Shown here piece after piece: positions 35,899 to 48,275 of a stretch of DNA of 64,000 bases; position 1 is the stretch's first letter, and every line of letters starts with the position of its first letter. Position numbers and translations under genes: made by a program. The notes under the pieces were generated by a model. It was not told where the DNA came from and did not search any database. It saw nothing but the letters and a program-made list of their open reading frames with translations. The stretch spans positions 4,182,460 through 4,246,459 of the forward strand of contig ML664152.1 of the NCBI GenBank assembly GCA_007570785.1. The letters run 5' to 3'. This stretch comes from Antilocapra americana (lineage: Eukaryota > Chordata > Mammalia > Artiodactyla > Antilocapridae).

Positions 35899-36048
35899 TT
35901 TTTTTTTTTTAAGAATTTTTTTGGTTTTTTGGCCTTGCTGTGTAGCATGCGAGGTCTTAGGGATTGACCCAGGATTGAATTCATGTCCCCTGCAGAAAGT
36001 GCAAAGTCTTAATCACTGGGCCACCACAGAAATTCCCATCTTCACTGT
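35899..36048 (-). mobile_element. CHR-type tRNA SINE
   Basis: T-rich tail first, then ggccttgctgtgtagcatgc and ctgggccaccacagaaattc. Confidence 0.8.
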
Positions 36049-36229
36049 TTAAATTAAGATACCTGTGGGTCCCTGGGTCATTGGGCTGAGGAGCCATCCA
36101 AAGCCATTCCAGTGACTGTGAACCCCTCAGAAGCTGCTGTCCATCCGTGGCTCCTGCAGTGAAGATGCTGTGGGTACATGGCCCTCTCATCCACAGACAT
36201 AAATCCTCCCTGCAGACAATGCTACCTCA

Positions 36230-36335
36230 TTTGTGCTGTTGCTGTTGCTCAGTTGCCCAGGCATGTTCAACTCTGCAGCCCAATGGACTGCAGCATGCTG
36301 GCCCTCTGTCCCTCACCATCTCCCAAATGGTGAGC
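36230..36335 (-). mobile_element. BovB tail fragment
   Basis: ctgttgctgttgctcagttg and ctgcagcccaatggactgca, minus orientation, short. Confidence 0.7.
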
Positions 36336-36404
36336 TGTAGCTTTCTCCAACGGAGACATTTGCCATTGTCCAGATTCAACTGTGTTTGACTAACTACAGT
36401 GGCA

Positions 36405-36775
36405 ATTTCGTATGATTTGATGTTTACTGAGCACCTACTGTGCCCCCAGTCGGTGATGGAAACAAAGATGGGTTAATGTCCACAGCAATACCAGACACAT
36501 GAGCAGGACGTGCAAGCCCGTGTGGTGGGCATCGTATCAACAGAGGGGACACAGCATACGGAGCACCCCCTCCCACAACTCCATCACACCGCTGGCCAAG
36601 CTATCGGTGACACACTTAGAGACACCACTGGCTGAGTGCTATTGCACAGGACATGGCATACCACACAGACTCTCCAACAATGCCAGGTACTACTATGATC
36701 CCATTTTACAGAGGACAAAACTGAGGCCTAGAAAGGTCAAGGAGAAAGTAAATAGCAAAGCTGTCCAAAAATTAA
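36405..36775 (+). mobile_element. MIR-like old SINE(s)
   Basis: tgagcacctactgtgcccc and ccattttacagaggacaaaa followed by ctgaggcctagaaaggtc are MIR core landmarks. Confidence 0.65.
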
Positions 36776-36804
36776 TGACAAAGCTCTCCCCTGCCCTGTG
36801 CTGT

Positions 36805-37312
36805 ACTCCTAAATGATGCCATCACTGGGAACAGACTGACCTCCAAAGTCAGGAGTTCCTGATCCCTAGAACCTGCAAGTGTGACCTTATTTGGAAAAAG
36901 AGTCTTTTCAGGGGTGATTAAATTAAGGGTCTTGAGGAGAGGTGGTCCCGGATTATCCAGGTGGGCCCTCAGTGCAGTCACAAGATGGGAGAGTGGACGC
37001 ACACACACACAGGAGGAGACCACATGAAGAAGGAGCAGAAGAACTGAAGATGCTGCATTGGCCTCGAAGGTGGGAGTGATGTGACCACAAGCCATGGACT
37101 TCCTGCACCCCCCCCCCAGAAAGAAGCAGGTACAAAGCAGGGGTCTCCCTAGAGCCTCCAAAATGGACCTGTCCTGCAACACCTCGACCTGGACCCAGGG
37201 ATAAGGATAACTGGAGTCTGCCCTTCAGAACTGTGGGAGAACAAATCTCTGTTGCTTTAAACCCCTAGGTTTGTGGCGCTTCATGATCGCAGCCCCAGAA
37301 AATGAATCCACC
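36805..37312 (+). mobile_element. MLT1-type LTR
   Basis: gtgaccttatttggaaaaag, gtgattaaattaagggtctt, gaactgtgggagaacaaatc and ctctgttgctttaaacc match MLT1 order. Confidence 0.75.
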
Positions 37313-38597
37313 TCCCCAGTCTAAGTAGTTCTCAAGGCAGCTGTTGGCGAGACAGCACAGCTGGTTGGAAAGTTCTCCATGTTGCTGCAAAACCAGCCAA
37401 CTTCTGACATGCTAAGGCTACTCCCTCCCTCCTCTGTGGCACAGACCTTGAGATACTGTAAGCTGGAAGTAATCCTTCTTTTCTGACCCTGCCGCCTTCC
37501 CTCTGACTTGGAGTTCAGTTCATCGGCCAGGACACTTTCTGTCACTGACCCCATCTTGGTAATGCCCCTCCCTCTTAAAATGCAGTCCCAGAAAATAAAG
37601 CAGCCGATTCTCAACTGTGAGTGATCCCAGGGTACCCCTGCCCTGTAGCCCTCCCCAGGTTACAGCTGTGAACCTGAATTCAGGAGTCAACGTTGATCAC
37701 AGTGAAGCAGACTGGATTCTCTGTCCACGGGTCTCAGCCCTTGTTTTTTCCAGGCAGTCCTGACCCATGTCAGGTAGGGCAGGAAGGTTGATGCCGGCGC
37801 CACGGCCTTTTCCATATCTCCCGCGTCAGGCTCTGCTCCTCTTTAACCCCTAGACCTCCCAGTTGGACACCTGAAACCTAATGAAAGTAGAAACACTAAG
37901 GACTGGAGCCAAGGTGTTGAGCCCTCAATTGTCAAAAACCTGATTGCAGATCAGGCTTGTGAACTTCAGTGGCTGTCTTTGGCAGCCTGCCTTCCTCAAG
38001 CAGCAGACCCAAGACAGTTATTCACCAAGATGTGCACCATCATCAAGCTCCAGCTGGGAAGGGACCATGTTGAAGGGAGTTAAGATAGCCCTTGAATCCA
38101 GTTCCATCCATCCTAAAAGCAGAACACGTTCCTGGAACATAAAGTGCCAACTGGGCAATATCTGTTACAGTTTTTGTTTTGTGTAAGAATCCAGCTGCCC
38201 CGTGTGTCATTAATTGGGTGACTAATTTCACAAGAAAAGCATCTGAGATTTGTGCTGTATTTTCCATGGATTTGTACTTCTAACTCATTCCAGCAGATAG
38301 CTCATTTATTATATTAGCTTCTAAATTTAAAACATGTGCTGTTTCCCTTAGCCATATGCAATTGGAATTTACTCTAAATTTCTGATCTGGAGACACTAAC
38401 TATGTCTTTCCTGCCCTGTTGGAAGTGAATTTGGGGCAGTGCGCTTTCTCTGTTTATGTCAGCTGTCAGGTGGCCCTTTATCTTCAGGGAAACTTACAAT
38501 GCAGCAGCAAGGCAGTTTGGCAGTATTTCCCTCTGTAAATGGAGCCTAATGTTTCTGCAGATGCCTGAGCAGATGACTATTCCAACCTTCTATGTTC
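37313..38597. other. Intron, nothing identified
   Basis: No supported feature. Confidence 0.45.
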
Positions 38598-39100
38598 ACT
38601 GGTCTTCCCAGGTGGTACTAGCTGTTGTTGTTGAGTCTCTCAGTCATGTCCGAGTCTCTGTGACCCCATGGGCTGCAGCACACCAGGCTTCCCTGCCCTT
38701 CACTATTTTCCAGAGTTTGCTCAAACTTATGTCCATTGAGTCGGTGAAACCATCTAACCATCTTCTTTTCTGTCACCCTCTTCTTTTGCCTTCAATCTTT
38801 CCCAGCATCAGGGTCTTTTCCAATCAGTCAAGCTCTTCACATCAGGTGGCCAAAATATTGGAGCTTCAACTTCAGTCTTTCCAATAAATACTTAGGGTTG
38901 ATTTCCTTTAGGATTTAAAGAGTCTACTGTCAATGCAGGAGACATAAGAGACTCGGATTCAACTCCTGGTTGGAAAGATCCTCTGGAGGAGACCATGGCA
39001 TCCACTTCAGTATTCTTGCCTGCAGAATCCCATGGACAGAACAGCCTGGTGAACTACAGTCTATAGGGTAGCAAAGAGTCAGACACGACTGAAGTGACTT
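38598..39100 (+). mobile_element. Bov-tA SINE split by BovB
   Basis: The head (ggtcttcccaggtggtacta) at 38603-38622 and the body from about 38914 (aaagagtctactgtcaatgc to gtcagacacgactgaagtga) flank a minus-strand BovB tail at about 38623-38913. Confidence 0.8.
38623..38913 (-). mobile_element. BovB 3' fragment nested in Bov-tA
   Basis: gctgttgttgttgagtctct, cccatgggctgcagcacacc, tttcccagcatcagggtctt, ending gatttcctttaggattt. Confidence 0.88.
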
Positions 39101-39175
39101 AGCACTCATGCTCATTGGGGGTCAGTCCAGGTGATCTGGGATGGTCTGTGGAGGTTCTGTGAAAAGCTTTGTGGG

Positions 39176-39606
39176 CACATGTATGGATGTGAGAGTTGGA
39201 CTGTAAAAAAAGCTGAGTGCTGAAGAACTGATGCTTTTGAAATGTGGTGTTGGAAAAGACTCTTGAGAGTCCCTTGGACTGCAAGGAAATCCAACCAGTC
39301 AATCCTAAAGGAGATCAGTCCTGGGTGTTCACTGGAAGGACTGATGTTGAAGCTGAAACTCCAATACTTTGGCCATCTGATGCAAAGAGCTGGCTCATTT
39401 GAAAAGATCCTGATGCTGGGAAAGATTGAAGGCAGGATAAGGGGATGACAGAGGATGAGATGGTTGGATGGCATTACCAACTCAATGGACATGAGTTTGG
39501 GTAAACTCCAGGAGTTGGTGATGGATAGGGAGGCCTGGCGTGCTGTGGTTCATGGGGTCACAAAGAGTCAAACATGAGTGAGTGACTGAACTGAATTGAA
39601 CTTAAT
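39176..39606 (+). mobile_element. BovB 3' fragment
   Basis: The frame around 39242-39448 reads MWCWKRLLRVPWTARKSNQS and [20 protein letters not shown]. It ends gaactgaattgaac. Confidence 0.92.
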
Positions 39607-40120
39607 GGAACAGAAACAGACTCACAGACTTATTAGAAAGAACTTAGAGTTGTCAGGTGGGTAAGATGGTAGGGTAAGGAAGTTAAGGAGTTTTGGGATG
39701 GTCACGAGTATACTTCTTTGTTTAAAATGAATAACCAACAAGGACCTACTGTATAGGACATGGAACACTGCTCGATATTACGTGGCAGCCTGGATGGGAG
39801 AGAAGTTTGGGGAAGAATTGATACATGTATATGTATGGCTGAGTCCCTTCACTGTCCACTATCGCAACACTGTCAATTGGCTATGAGTATGAAAGTTGCT
39901 CAGTGGTATCCAGCTCTTTGTGATCCCATGGACTGTAGCCTGTTGGGTTCCTCTGTCCATGGAATTCTCCGGGCAAAAATACTGGAGTGGGTAGCCACTT
40001 TCTTCTCTGGGGGATCTTCCCGACCCAGGGATTAAACCCAGGTCTCCCGCATTGCAGACAGATTCTTTATAGTCTGAGCCACCAGATACTCCAATATAAA
40101 ATAAAAAGTTTAAAAAAACC
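39607..40120 (+). mobile_element. L1 3' end split by Bov-tA
   Basis: L1 3'UTR blocks (agactcacagacttattag; caaggacctactgtatagg) end in actccaatataaaataaaa after a minus-strand Bov-tA at about 39885-40087. Confidence 0.8.
39885..40087 (-). mobile_element. Bov-tA SINE
   Basis: cccatggactgtagcctg, ctccgggcaaaaatactgg and gtctgagccaccaga in minus orientation. Confidence 0.9.
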
Positions 40121-42009
40121 CAGAGACTTTATGAATAGCCAGCCCCTCCCTTCAAAGGGAAAGGAACATGTGGATTAAATTAATAATTCAAACTCAATTG
40201 CAACAATATTCTCCATAACCACTTCACAATGTTAGCAAGAAAGTTCTAGTCTTCAGAGCAGAATGTTGGAGATGACCTAAAAGCTGCCCCCGAGGGAAAT
40301 AGCTAAGCACATTATATCACTGCTGTAGCATACCACTGTTACTCAACCATCGAAAATCGTAGTCACAAAGACCAGGTTGCTTCTCAGAAATCTTTACACA
40401 ACATAATGTAAAGTAAAGAAACCAGAATATAAAATTACATATGTAGCAGGATTTAAATAAGGTAAAAAAAAAATGGAAGGAAAGAGGGGAAAATAAAAAT
40501 AATTTGCTGGGGTGCTAAGACTAGGGGTGACTTATCCTTCCACTGCTGTTAGCATGTTGTTAAAGTAATAGATCAGATCCCAGAATGGTAAGAGGAAGTC
40601 CTGGAGGCCAGATTGAATCAGGTGTACCCACATTTCTGCTGAACTGCTTGAGAGGAGATGCTAAGGCCATCAAAGACCTACCCTACAGCATCCTCTTCTG
40701 TCTCCCTGCTCCTGACCAGGGCTCTTGGCCTCTTTAATAGTAGAAATTCAGGCGACGCTCTATAACAGCCAGCTGCAATGGGGGTGGAGTGGGTGGGGCA
40801 AGAACAAGTAACAGTTTCCCTTGCTCACTCCCAAGGTGTGGGGTGGGGGGCCTTGAGCTGGTTCTTCACATGGGGTGAGGATAGGGGCAGGTCCAGGGGT
40901 CAGGCTGGAGGGGTGGCTTAGATCCCTCAGGCACAGCCTCCTTCACGCTCTGCCCCTCCATCCCTGGTGTCTGGGGCTTATCCACAAGGCCCTGATAACC
41001 GATGAGACTCAGCCTTCACAGTCCCCTGCCCAGCCTGGCCTCAGCAGGCTCATGACCTTCACCATGACGGGCATTAGTAGACTGGCTTTGTTACACAGGA
41101 GCAAACAGACCCAAGTTTGGTGCAGTGGCATTCAGGTCCAAAATTCAGATGAGAAAAAAAAAAATCTTTATCTTCACTGACCTCTGTCTAAAATGTCACA
41201 TTTCCTTTCATTGTGACTTTGGTGCGCACACACATCCCAGGTGGTCTCACATTGCAGGACCATGTGGCACATCTCAGAGTGTTCCCTGTGCTCCTCGCCC
41301 CCAAGGCCAAGCATCGAGGTTTGATAAAAGAGTGAAGATGTGCTTGGATTACTATTTAGTGTGAGTTCTCTGGGGAGCTGGCCCAGAGACAGGGATTCCA
41401 AAGCCCGAGGTTTGTTTGGGACATTTGGGCATAATGTGGTCACAGGAGGAAGGAAGGTGGCAGTGACGTGTATGTCATTCAGGCAGCGACCGGAGTGGGA
41501 GCCTTCAGGAAAGTCCGGAATGGGGTGCAGCATAGGTATCCCCTCCCCTGAAGAACGAGGGAGCTGGGGTGTCCTTAAACCACTCCAGAGCCATTGGTGA
41601 GGGCTTTGGAGTGAGGGAGCAGGGCACACAAAGCCGCTGAGTGCAGCAGGTGGGAAGGGACAGCTGTGTCACTTGGTCGGGGTTGTGAGATTTTGACAGT
41701 TGTGTCTCGGTAGAGCTGGTCTGCTCTGCCACCCTATATATTCAACGCACTTGTAAGCACTCATTAACTTCACCTGATACAAAGCGGGCCTGGGCACCGC
41801 CAAAGAGGCCTACCCCAGAGCCAGCTGCAGCTTACAGAAGTTCCAGCGGGGGTCAGGTGATGGGGAGTCCCAGGGATGCAAACTGGCAGACCCCAGTCGG
41901 TGGGAAACTGCTGGGCTAAGGAAGCAGGATCCTCCAGCGACTATGAGGAAACAGAGATGGAGGGGAAAACCTCTAGTTTAAAAAATGACGTAAGAGATAC
42001 CATTACTAA
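40121..42009. other. Intron, nothing identified
   Basis: No exon or well-defined repeat. Confidence 0.45.
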
Positions 42010-42182
42010 TGGGTGAGCATGCATGCTTATGTACTCAGTCGTGTCCAACTGTTTTGTGGGGATGGACTATAACCTGCCAGGCTCCTCTGTTGTGAAATTT
42101 TTCAGGCAAGAATACAGGAGTGGGTTGCCATTTCCTCCTTTGGGAGAATCTCTCCGATCAGGGATCAAACCTGAAGCCTACT
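42010..42182 (-). mobile_element. Bov-tA SINE, truncated
   Basis: tactcagtcgtgtccaactg to gatcaaacctgaagcctac. Confidence 0.85.
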
Positions 42183-42627
42183 AATGGGTAGACCTGATTT
42201 AAATTGTAACTCAAACTGAAAAATTATGAAAATGGTGAGACCACTAGAAATTTCAACACACTATTCGATGATATTAAGGAATTATTGCTTTGGTTTTTTA
42301 AGTGTTTTTAAAAAATCTCATTCTTCTCTCCTAGGAATTCATTCTGATGTAGTAACAGATGAAGTGGTTTGAGGAAGCAGACTTGAGCATATTGGGGATG
42401 GGGGAGGAGAGGGTGGATGGTGGAGGGGATATGCAGGGTCCCCCAAGCATCATCAGATTATCTGTTATACTCTTCTCTCTGTGTGTATACTTGTCTACAA
42501 TTTTCTAGAGTAAAATGTTACAATTCACCATGGTCTTGCCATGTCTACACCATGTGGGCCCTGCCTCTTGTCCCCAGCCCTCCTGCCTGGCTCCACCCCC
42601 ATCAGCTTCCTGGTTCTTGAATTCCAT

Positions 42628-42710
42628 GCTGCTGGGCCCTGTTTCCTGGTATTAGTTTCCTGTGGCTGCTGGGCCCTGTTTCCTGGTATTAGTTTCCTGT
42701 GGCTGCTGGG
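42628..42710 (+). repeat. 37-base tandem repeat, 2.2 copies
   Basis: Units begin gctgctgggccctgtttcct at 42628 and 42665. A partial third unit starts at 42702. The first two copies appear identical. Confidence 0.94.
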
Positions 42711-42729
42711 AAGAATTACCACACACTTT

Positions 42730-42930
42730 GGGCTTCCCTGGTAACTCAGACAGTAAAGAGTCTGCCTACAATGCAGGAAACCCAGGTTTGATCCCTGGGT
42801 TGGGAAGATCCCCTGGAGAAGGAAATGGCAGCCCACTCCAGTATTCTTGCCTGGGGAATCCCAGGGACAGAGGGGCCTGGCGGGCTACAGTCCATGGGGT
42901 TGTAGAGTCAGTCATGACTGAGTGACTAAC
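42730..42930 (+). mobile_element. Bov-tA SINE
   Basis: ggcttccctggtaactcag to cagtcatgactgagtgac. Confidence 0.93.
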
Positions 42931-43170
42931 AATTCCACTTCGTTGTTGTCCAGTGGTTAAGTTTTGTCTGACTCTTTGAGGGTCTCCTGCAGATGCGTGA
43001 GTCAGGAGTGAGCTGCTGACAGGGAGGTGTGTGTCGGCATAAGTCCTCGTGGAGGTCACCATTAGCCCTACCACAGAGTTTGTAGACTCCAGGACTGAGT
43101 TGCCTCAGGGCAACCAAACAACTAACAAGAAGGGAGCACAGCCCCACACATTAGCAGAAAATTAAAGATT

Positions 43171-43680
43171 TACTGAGAATGGCTTTGCCCACCAGAGCAG
43201 GACCCAGTTTTCCCCCACAGCCAGTCTCTACAATAAGGAAGCTTGCACAAGCCTCTTATCCTCATCCATCAGAAGGCAGATAGAGCAAACAAGAACTACA
43301 ATCCCCCAGTCTCCAGAATCAAAACCACCATCCAGAAAACTCACCAACATGACCACATGGTGTAGCTCAATGAAACTATGAGCCAAGCCGTGTAGGGCCA
43401 CCGAAGACGGACGGGTCGTGGTGGAGGGTTTGACAAAACGTGGAGAAGGGAATGGCAAACCACTCCAGCATCCTTGCCTTGAGAGCTCCACAAACAGTAT
43501 GTAGAGGCAAGAAGGTATGACACCAGGAGATGAGCCCCCAGGTTGGTAGGTGTCCAATAAGCCACTGGGGAAGAACAGATAAATGGCTCCAGAAAGAGTG
43601 AAGGGGTGGACCTCAGTGGAAATGATGCCAGGTTGTGGATGTGTCTGATGGTGAAAGTAAAGTCCATGCTGTAAAGAACT
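43171..43680 (+). mobile_element. BovB internal fragment
   Basis: gccaagccgtgtagggccac, gacggacgggtcgtggtgg and gggaatggcaaaccactcca belong to the 5'/central part of BovB, not the common 3' tail. Confidence 0.75.
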
Positions 43681-44725
43681 TTCACTTTAGTGGCTGAAGA
43701 CAGGAGAAATGTGCTCTCACAGCCCTGTAGGCCGGAAGTCTAACATCGAGGTGTGGCTGCAATCCTTCTGGAGGCTCCAGGGAGAATCATCTCTTTTCTG
43801 CTCTAGCCCCTGGAGGGGTGCACACCCTGAGGCTGGTGGTCCCATCCCACCTCCAAGGCCAGCGAGGCAGCTCTTCTCCCCTCTCTGCCTCCCTCATCAT
43901 GTCTGCTCTCCCTGGCTCGGACCCTCAGCCTCTCCATCCTGAGGAGTCTGTGATGACACTGGACCCACCTAGATTACCCAGGTCACCTCCATCTCAAGTT
44001 TCTCAGCCTAATCCCACCCGCAGAGCCCCCTGTGGTGTGAGATGTCCTATTCACAGGTTCTGGGCTAGGGAGTGGTCATTGGGGATCGTGGTTCAGCCTA
44101 CCACCTCCTCCTTGTTCCTTGCCAGTCTCATGACCCCCTCACACTCACAAAGCTCATCCCATCCCAGGGGCAGCCTCAGCCACTCCACCTGAGACAGCAC
44201 ACCTGCCCCATGTCTTTCCTACATCATTTTCCCCCATAGCAGAACTGTTGCACCATAGTTTGTATTATATTCTTCCACATCTTTGTCATCTTCACTGAAA
44301 TATGAGTTCCAAGGGAGCAAGGGAATCTCGGACTCTGAAGAATCCTAGCTAGAGCAGTTAGTGACTGGTATGTAAGAGATGCTCTTTAAAATACATCCAG
44401 TAAGTGAATGGATGTGCCCCTGACCCTCAGTGCCCTGTCAGTGCAAGCTGAACCCTCCACCTGTTCATCTCGCACCCACCATTTGAGAATCAATGACACA
44501 CTGCAAGAATCAGTGTGTCTCTCCCACTGCACACAGATATGCTTTGGCATCACCATCTTTAAATAAGACCCTCCTGGAAGCCCACATCTCCTCCAGATTC
44601 TGCTTGATCTCTCTGAGCCCCTTCTTGGTAAATGTCTGCAAAGCATCACCCATTCTTGACTTCTGGGTTTCATCTTTCCTGCTTTTCTTTCCACCTCACT
44701 TCACTTCTGCAAGCCCCTCCTCCTG
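43681..44725. other. Intron, possible old repeat, nothing certain
   Basis: 43690-43850 (cagccctgtaggccggaagt, ccttctggaggctccaggg) has the look of an old interspersed repeat that I cannot name. Confidence 0.4.
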
Positions 44726-44936
44726 GTATCATTTAGTTGCTCAGTCACGTCTGACTCTTTGCGACCCCATGGACTGTAGACCGCAGGGCTCCTCCATCCA
44801 TGAGATTTTTCCAGGCAAGAATACTGGAGTGGGTTGCCATTTCCTTCCCCAGGGGATCTTCCCAACACAGGGATCAAACCCATGTCTCCTGTATTGGCAG
44901 GCAGGTTCTTTACCCCTGAGCCACCTGGGAAGATGT
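44726..44936 (-). mobile_element. Bov-tA SINE
   Basis: gttgctcagtcacgtctgac to gagccacctgggaaga. Confidence 0.93.
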
Positions 44937-45814
44937 TTAAATACAAAGTTCTTTCCTTTCTCCCAACCAGCCCAGAGTTCAAAGGCCACCTTTATGTGGA
45001 CGACCCAGGTTTACTGCAGCCCAGCCCTGGCTCTGAGCTCCAGCCCCAGTGATCCAACACAGTCAGCCCCTGTCATCCCCACTTGCTTTCATCTCCACCT
45101 CAGTTTAAACTGTTATTGTCAAGCATGACTATAAGAAGCCTAGCCGTCCTAGTTCATATGCCATCTATTCATGGTTACACCAGGACACGCTGCCTTGTTC
45201 CTCTCTTCCTCTTCTGAATCTCATTAATCAGCAAGTCCCCAACTTCAGTCTCTAAAATGTTCCTTGAATCCACCTCTCCTCACTGCCCTTCATCACCTAG
45301 ATTCCAGCTCTTTGCGAAATACACTCATTTTTTACAGGGGCCAGTCACATACACCAGCCCCTTGTTCACACCTGGCTTCTGCAGGAGACGACCCCAGGAC
45401 CAGACCAGCACAGAACTAGGACTTCCTTTCAGGTGTGTCCACCAGTGCCCAGCACTTTCATTTGCCATCTAGTTGGTTGCTTTCAACTGCTTTTTTAACC
45501 AGTTTAAACTGGTATGGAGTTGACCACACCAACCCATGGACAGTCCAGGTTATTCCTGGGAACCCAGTGTAAGTAGTAATCACGCCGCCTTCACTCTTAA
45601 AGAGTCACAGTTTAAACAATAAATTATACAGGCATCCTCTTTACATACCAGCCTGAAGAGTATCTGACATCTTCTCTACCGAGTTCCCTGAGAGCAAAGA
45701 TTATGACCTATTCATATATCTGTCACACCATATTCATAAATTTTTACCAGCATCTAGCATGGCAAATGGCACATAAACAAATATTTGTTAACTCAAAGAG
45801 GATAAGAATAGCCC
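44937..45814. other. Intron, nothing identified
   Basis: No supported feature. Confidence 0.45.
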
Positions 45815-45990
45815 ACTCTTTCACAGGGAACTCTACTCAATATTTTGTAATACCTATAAGGCAAAAAATCTGAAAAATCATATAAATATATGCACTCACA
45901 CATATATATAACCGAATCACTTTGCTATACACCTAAAACTAACACAACATTGTAAATCAACTACACTACAATTAAAAAAAAGAAACGAAT
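45815..45990 (+). mobile_element. L1 3' end
   Basis: acagggaactctactcaata, gctatacacctaaaactaac and cattgtaaatcaactacact, with an A-rich tail at about 45973. Confidence 0.85.
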
Positions 45991-46143
45991 ATACAGCTAT
46001 GAGGTCAAGAATGTTCAAAAGAACTAAGTGAGGCTTCTCTTCTGTAAGCCAGTCTTTCCCTCTTTGCCTGAAGAGAGGGTCTTGCAGTCAGGACCGTCTA
46101 GCCTGGAAGGTTCCCCTTCCCACCCAACAGCCCCATCGCTCAC

Positions 46144-46284
46144 CTGCACACGTGCCGTCCAGCTCCAGGGAAGACGAGCCAGGTGACTTCGGGTAACCCA
46201 CACACTGGTACGAGCCCTCCACATTCACACACAGTTCCTTCCCTGAGCAGGTGTTGAGCTCAGTGTAGAAACATTCATTCACGT
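46144..46284 (-). CDS. UMODL1: UMODL1 exon: EGF-like domain 1 (Cys5 missing)
   Basis: A 141-base exon, phase 1 to phase 1 (acceptor cttctccgtag, donor GCAG|gtgagc). It begins DVNECFYTELNTCSGKELC, the calcium-binding EGF signature D-x-N-E-C. Only five cysteines are present: NEC, NTC, ELC, YQC and GTC. The C-x-C step expected after Gly-Ser-Tyr is read as C-V-G, so the fifth cysteine is glycine (codon GGT). EGF2 and EGF3 of this gene keep all six. One disulfide is probably lost, leaving an unpaired cysteine, unless GGT is a local allele or assembly error. The domain sits between SEA-like 1 and FN3a with no linker exon. Confidence 0.93.
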
Positions 46285-47170
46285 CTACGGAGAAGGCGAA
46301 CAGGTGAGGACGCTCATCAAGGCCATCCCCATCAACCTCAAGACGTGTGTCACACTAGCTGAGGAAGTGGATGGGGCTGCAGTCTCGGGGGCCATCTTGA
46401 CATCCTGCCTAGGTGGCCCCATTGACTATAGCCTCTTCCACCGGAGCAGCCAGCCTGCAGCTCAGGGCACAGCTGTGGCCTGAGCAAATCACTTTGGGAC
46501 TGTGTTGAGTCTGAATTCACGGGGTCCAGGCATTCTCCCCAAGCATCAGCAGTGTGTGGATGGGGAAAGAGGGCAGAGCAGCCCCTGCCATGCAGAAGGG
46601 GCCTGGCCCTCCCCTATCTGGTGGGAGCACAGCTCAGAACAGGCAACCAGGCTTCTCCATGACCAGGACAGAGCAACACAAGGCAAGACTACTTACCTAA
46701 TGGACCATTTCCATTTATAGGGAAAAAGACCAGCATCGCCCACTAAGTATGAACCCCCTCTCTTGGCCACAGTGCGGGGCTATTCATTCTTTACCAGCCC
46801 CAGCATATCTTCATGCTGGCTGCCCCTACCTGTGGGTAAGATTTGTTGAGATACCAATCACAGAATTGCCTCTGCTTTGGGACAGCATCCAAGCTAAAAC
46901 AAGCCCCACATCCTCACCCTTTCTTCTCCCAAACCACCCAATTCAAGCTGCACCCATAATGGATGCTCTCTGATGCTCCCCCTGAGATGCCAGTGATTGA
47001 GACACAACCCTTCCTTGTTCACCTTCAGGGGAGTTCTCAGGGTCCCCCCGATGGAAACCTGTCAGAATAGACAAGACAAGCACTTGGCTTATGGACACTG
47101 CTCAGTCTGGTTTTCAAGAACATTTGTGGAATTTGAAGATAATTAAATGCCATCATTAGAGCTTTCCCCA
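46285..47170. other. Intron upstream of EGF1, nothing identified
   Basis: No supported feature. Confidence 0.45.
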
Positions 47171-47376
47171 GGCTTCCCTGGGTGACTCAGTGGTAAAGAA
47201 TTCGCCTGCCAATGCAGGAGATGTGAGTTCCATCCCTGGATCGGAAAGACCCCCTGGAGAAGGAAATGGCAAGCCACTCCAGTATTCTTGCCTGGGAAAT
47301 CCCATGGACAGAGGAGTCTGGTGGGCTACAGTCCATGGCCCCTCAAAGGGTCAAATGTGACTGAGTGACTAAACAA
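47171..47376 (+). mobile_element. Bov-tA SINE
   Basis: ggcttccctgggtgactcag to caaatgtgactgagtgac. Confidence 0.92.
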
Positions 47377-47663
47377 CAACAGAAGAGCTTTCGCCAGGCT
47401 GCAGGCTCTGGCATCTTGGTGTGTGACCTTCAGTGTCCTGGAATGAGCTGTCTCACAAGAGCAGCCACCCTCCCAGGGACACAGCGATCTTCAGCTGCCT
47501 CCTGAAGCAGGAAAGAACCTTCTACCCATCTGCTCATGGACTAGCCACATTTACTTTCATGCCACGTGGCAAAGCTAAGCAGCTGAAACAGCCCATGAAG
47601 CTCACAGCCAAAAAAAATTTACTATCTGACCTTTTTTAGAAAGTTTGCTGACCCCTGACATAG

Positions 47664-47709
47664 ACAAACACACACACACACACGCACACACACACACACA
47701 CACACACAA
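47664..47709 (+). repeat. (AC)n microsatellite
   Basis: About 20 near-perfect AC units, with one gc interruption near 47684. Confidence 0.95.
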
Positions 47710-47791
47710 ATACCAGGTAATTTCTTCCAGAAACACATTAGTGTGCTTCACCGAATTCAGCTCTGTATAAATTCTGATTCAAGACTCTTTG

Positions 47792-47925
47792 GGGATTTCC
47801 CTGATGGTCCAGTGGTTAAGAATCTGCCTTCCAATGTAGGGGACTCAGGCTCAATCCCTGGTCAGGGAACTAAGATCCCACATGCCATGTGGCATGGCCA
47901 AAAAAAAAAAATCTTAAAAAAGAGC
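47792..47925 (+). mobile_element. CHR-type tRNA SINE
   Basis: gatttccctgatggtccag, caatccctggtcagggaac, catgccatgtggcatggcc and a poly(A) tail. Confidence 0.87.
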
Positions 47926-48275
47926 CTTCTAGATACAAGGATGTCCTTGGCAAGGGTGGGAAAGAGACTAGAGGGCAATTTGGGACCCCAAGAATAGAGG
48001 ACATGGGTTACTTGTGGGATGTCCTGGGACTCAGCCTCCAGTACTACCTGGATGGGAGGAGAAACACATCATGGGAGGTGGTCAAGGTGGGGTGAGGGGA
48101 GAGGAAGGCGATGCTGGTACAGAACTAGTTCGCAAAATCTTGGCTTCGGCATCTAGAGTTTAAACTTCGAGCTGGGATGAGCCAAAGGTGAGTCCAGCCT
48201 ACCCCCCTAACTGGATGATCCTCCCAGCAGCCCTGCAGCCCCTGACCACACGGGGACCACCGAGAGGAACCCAAC

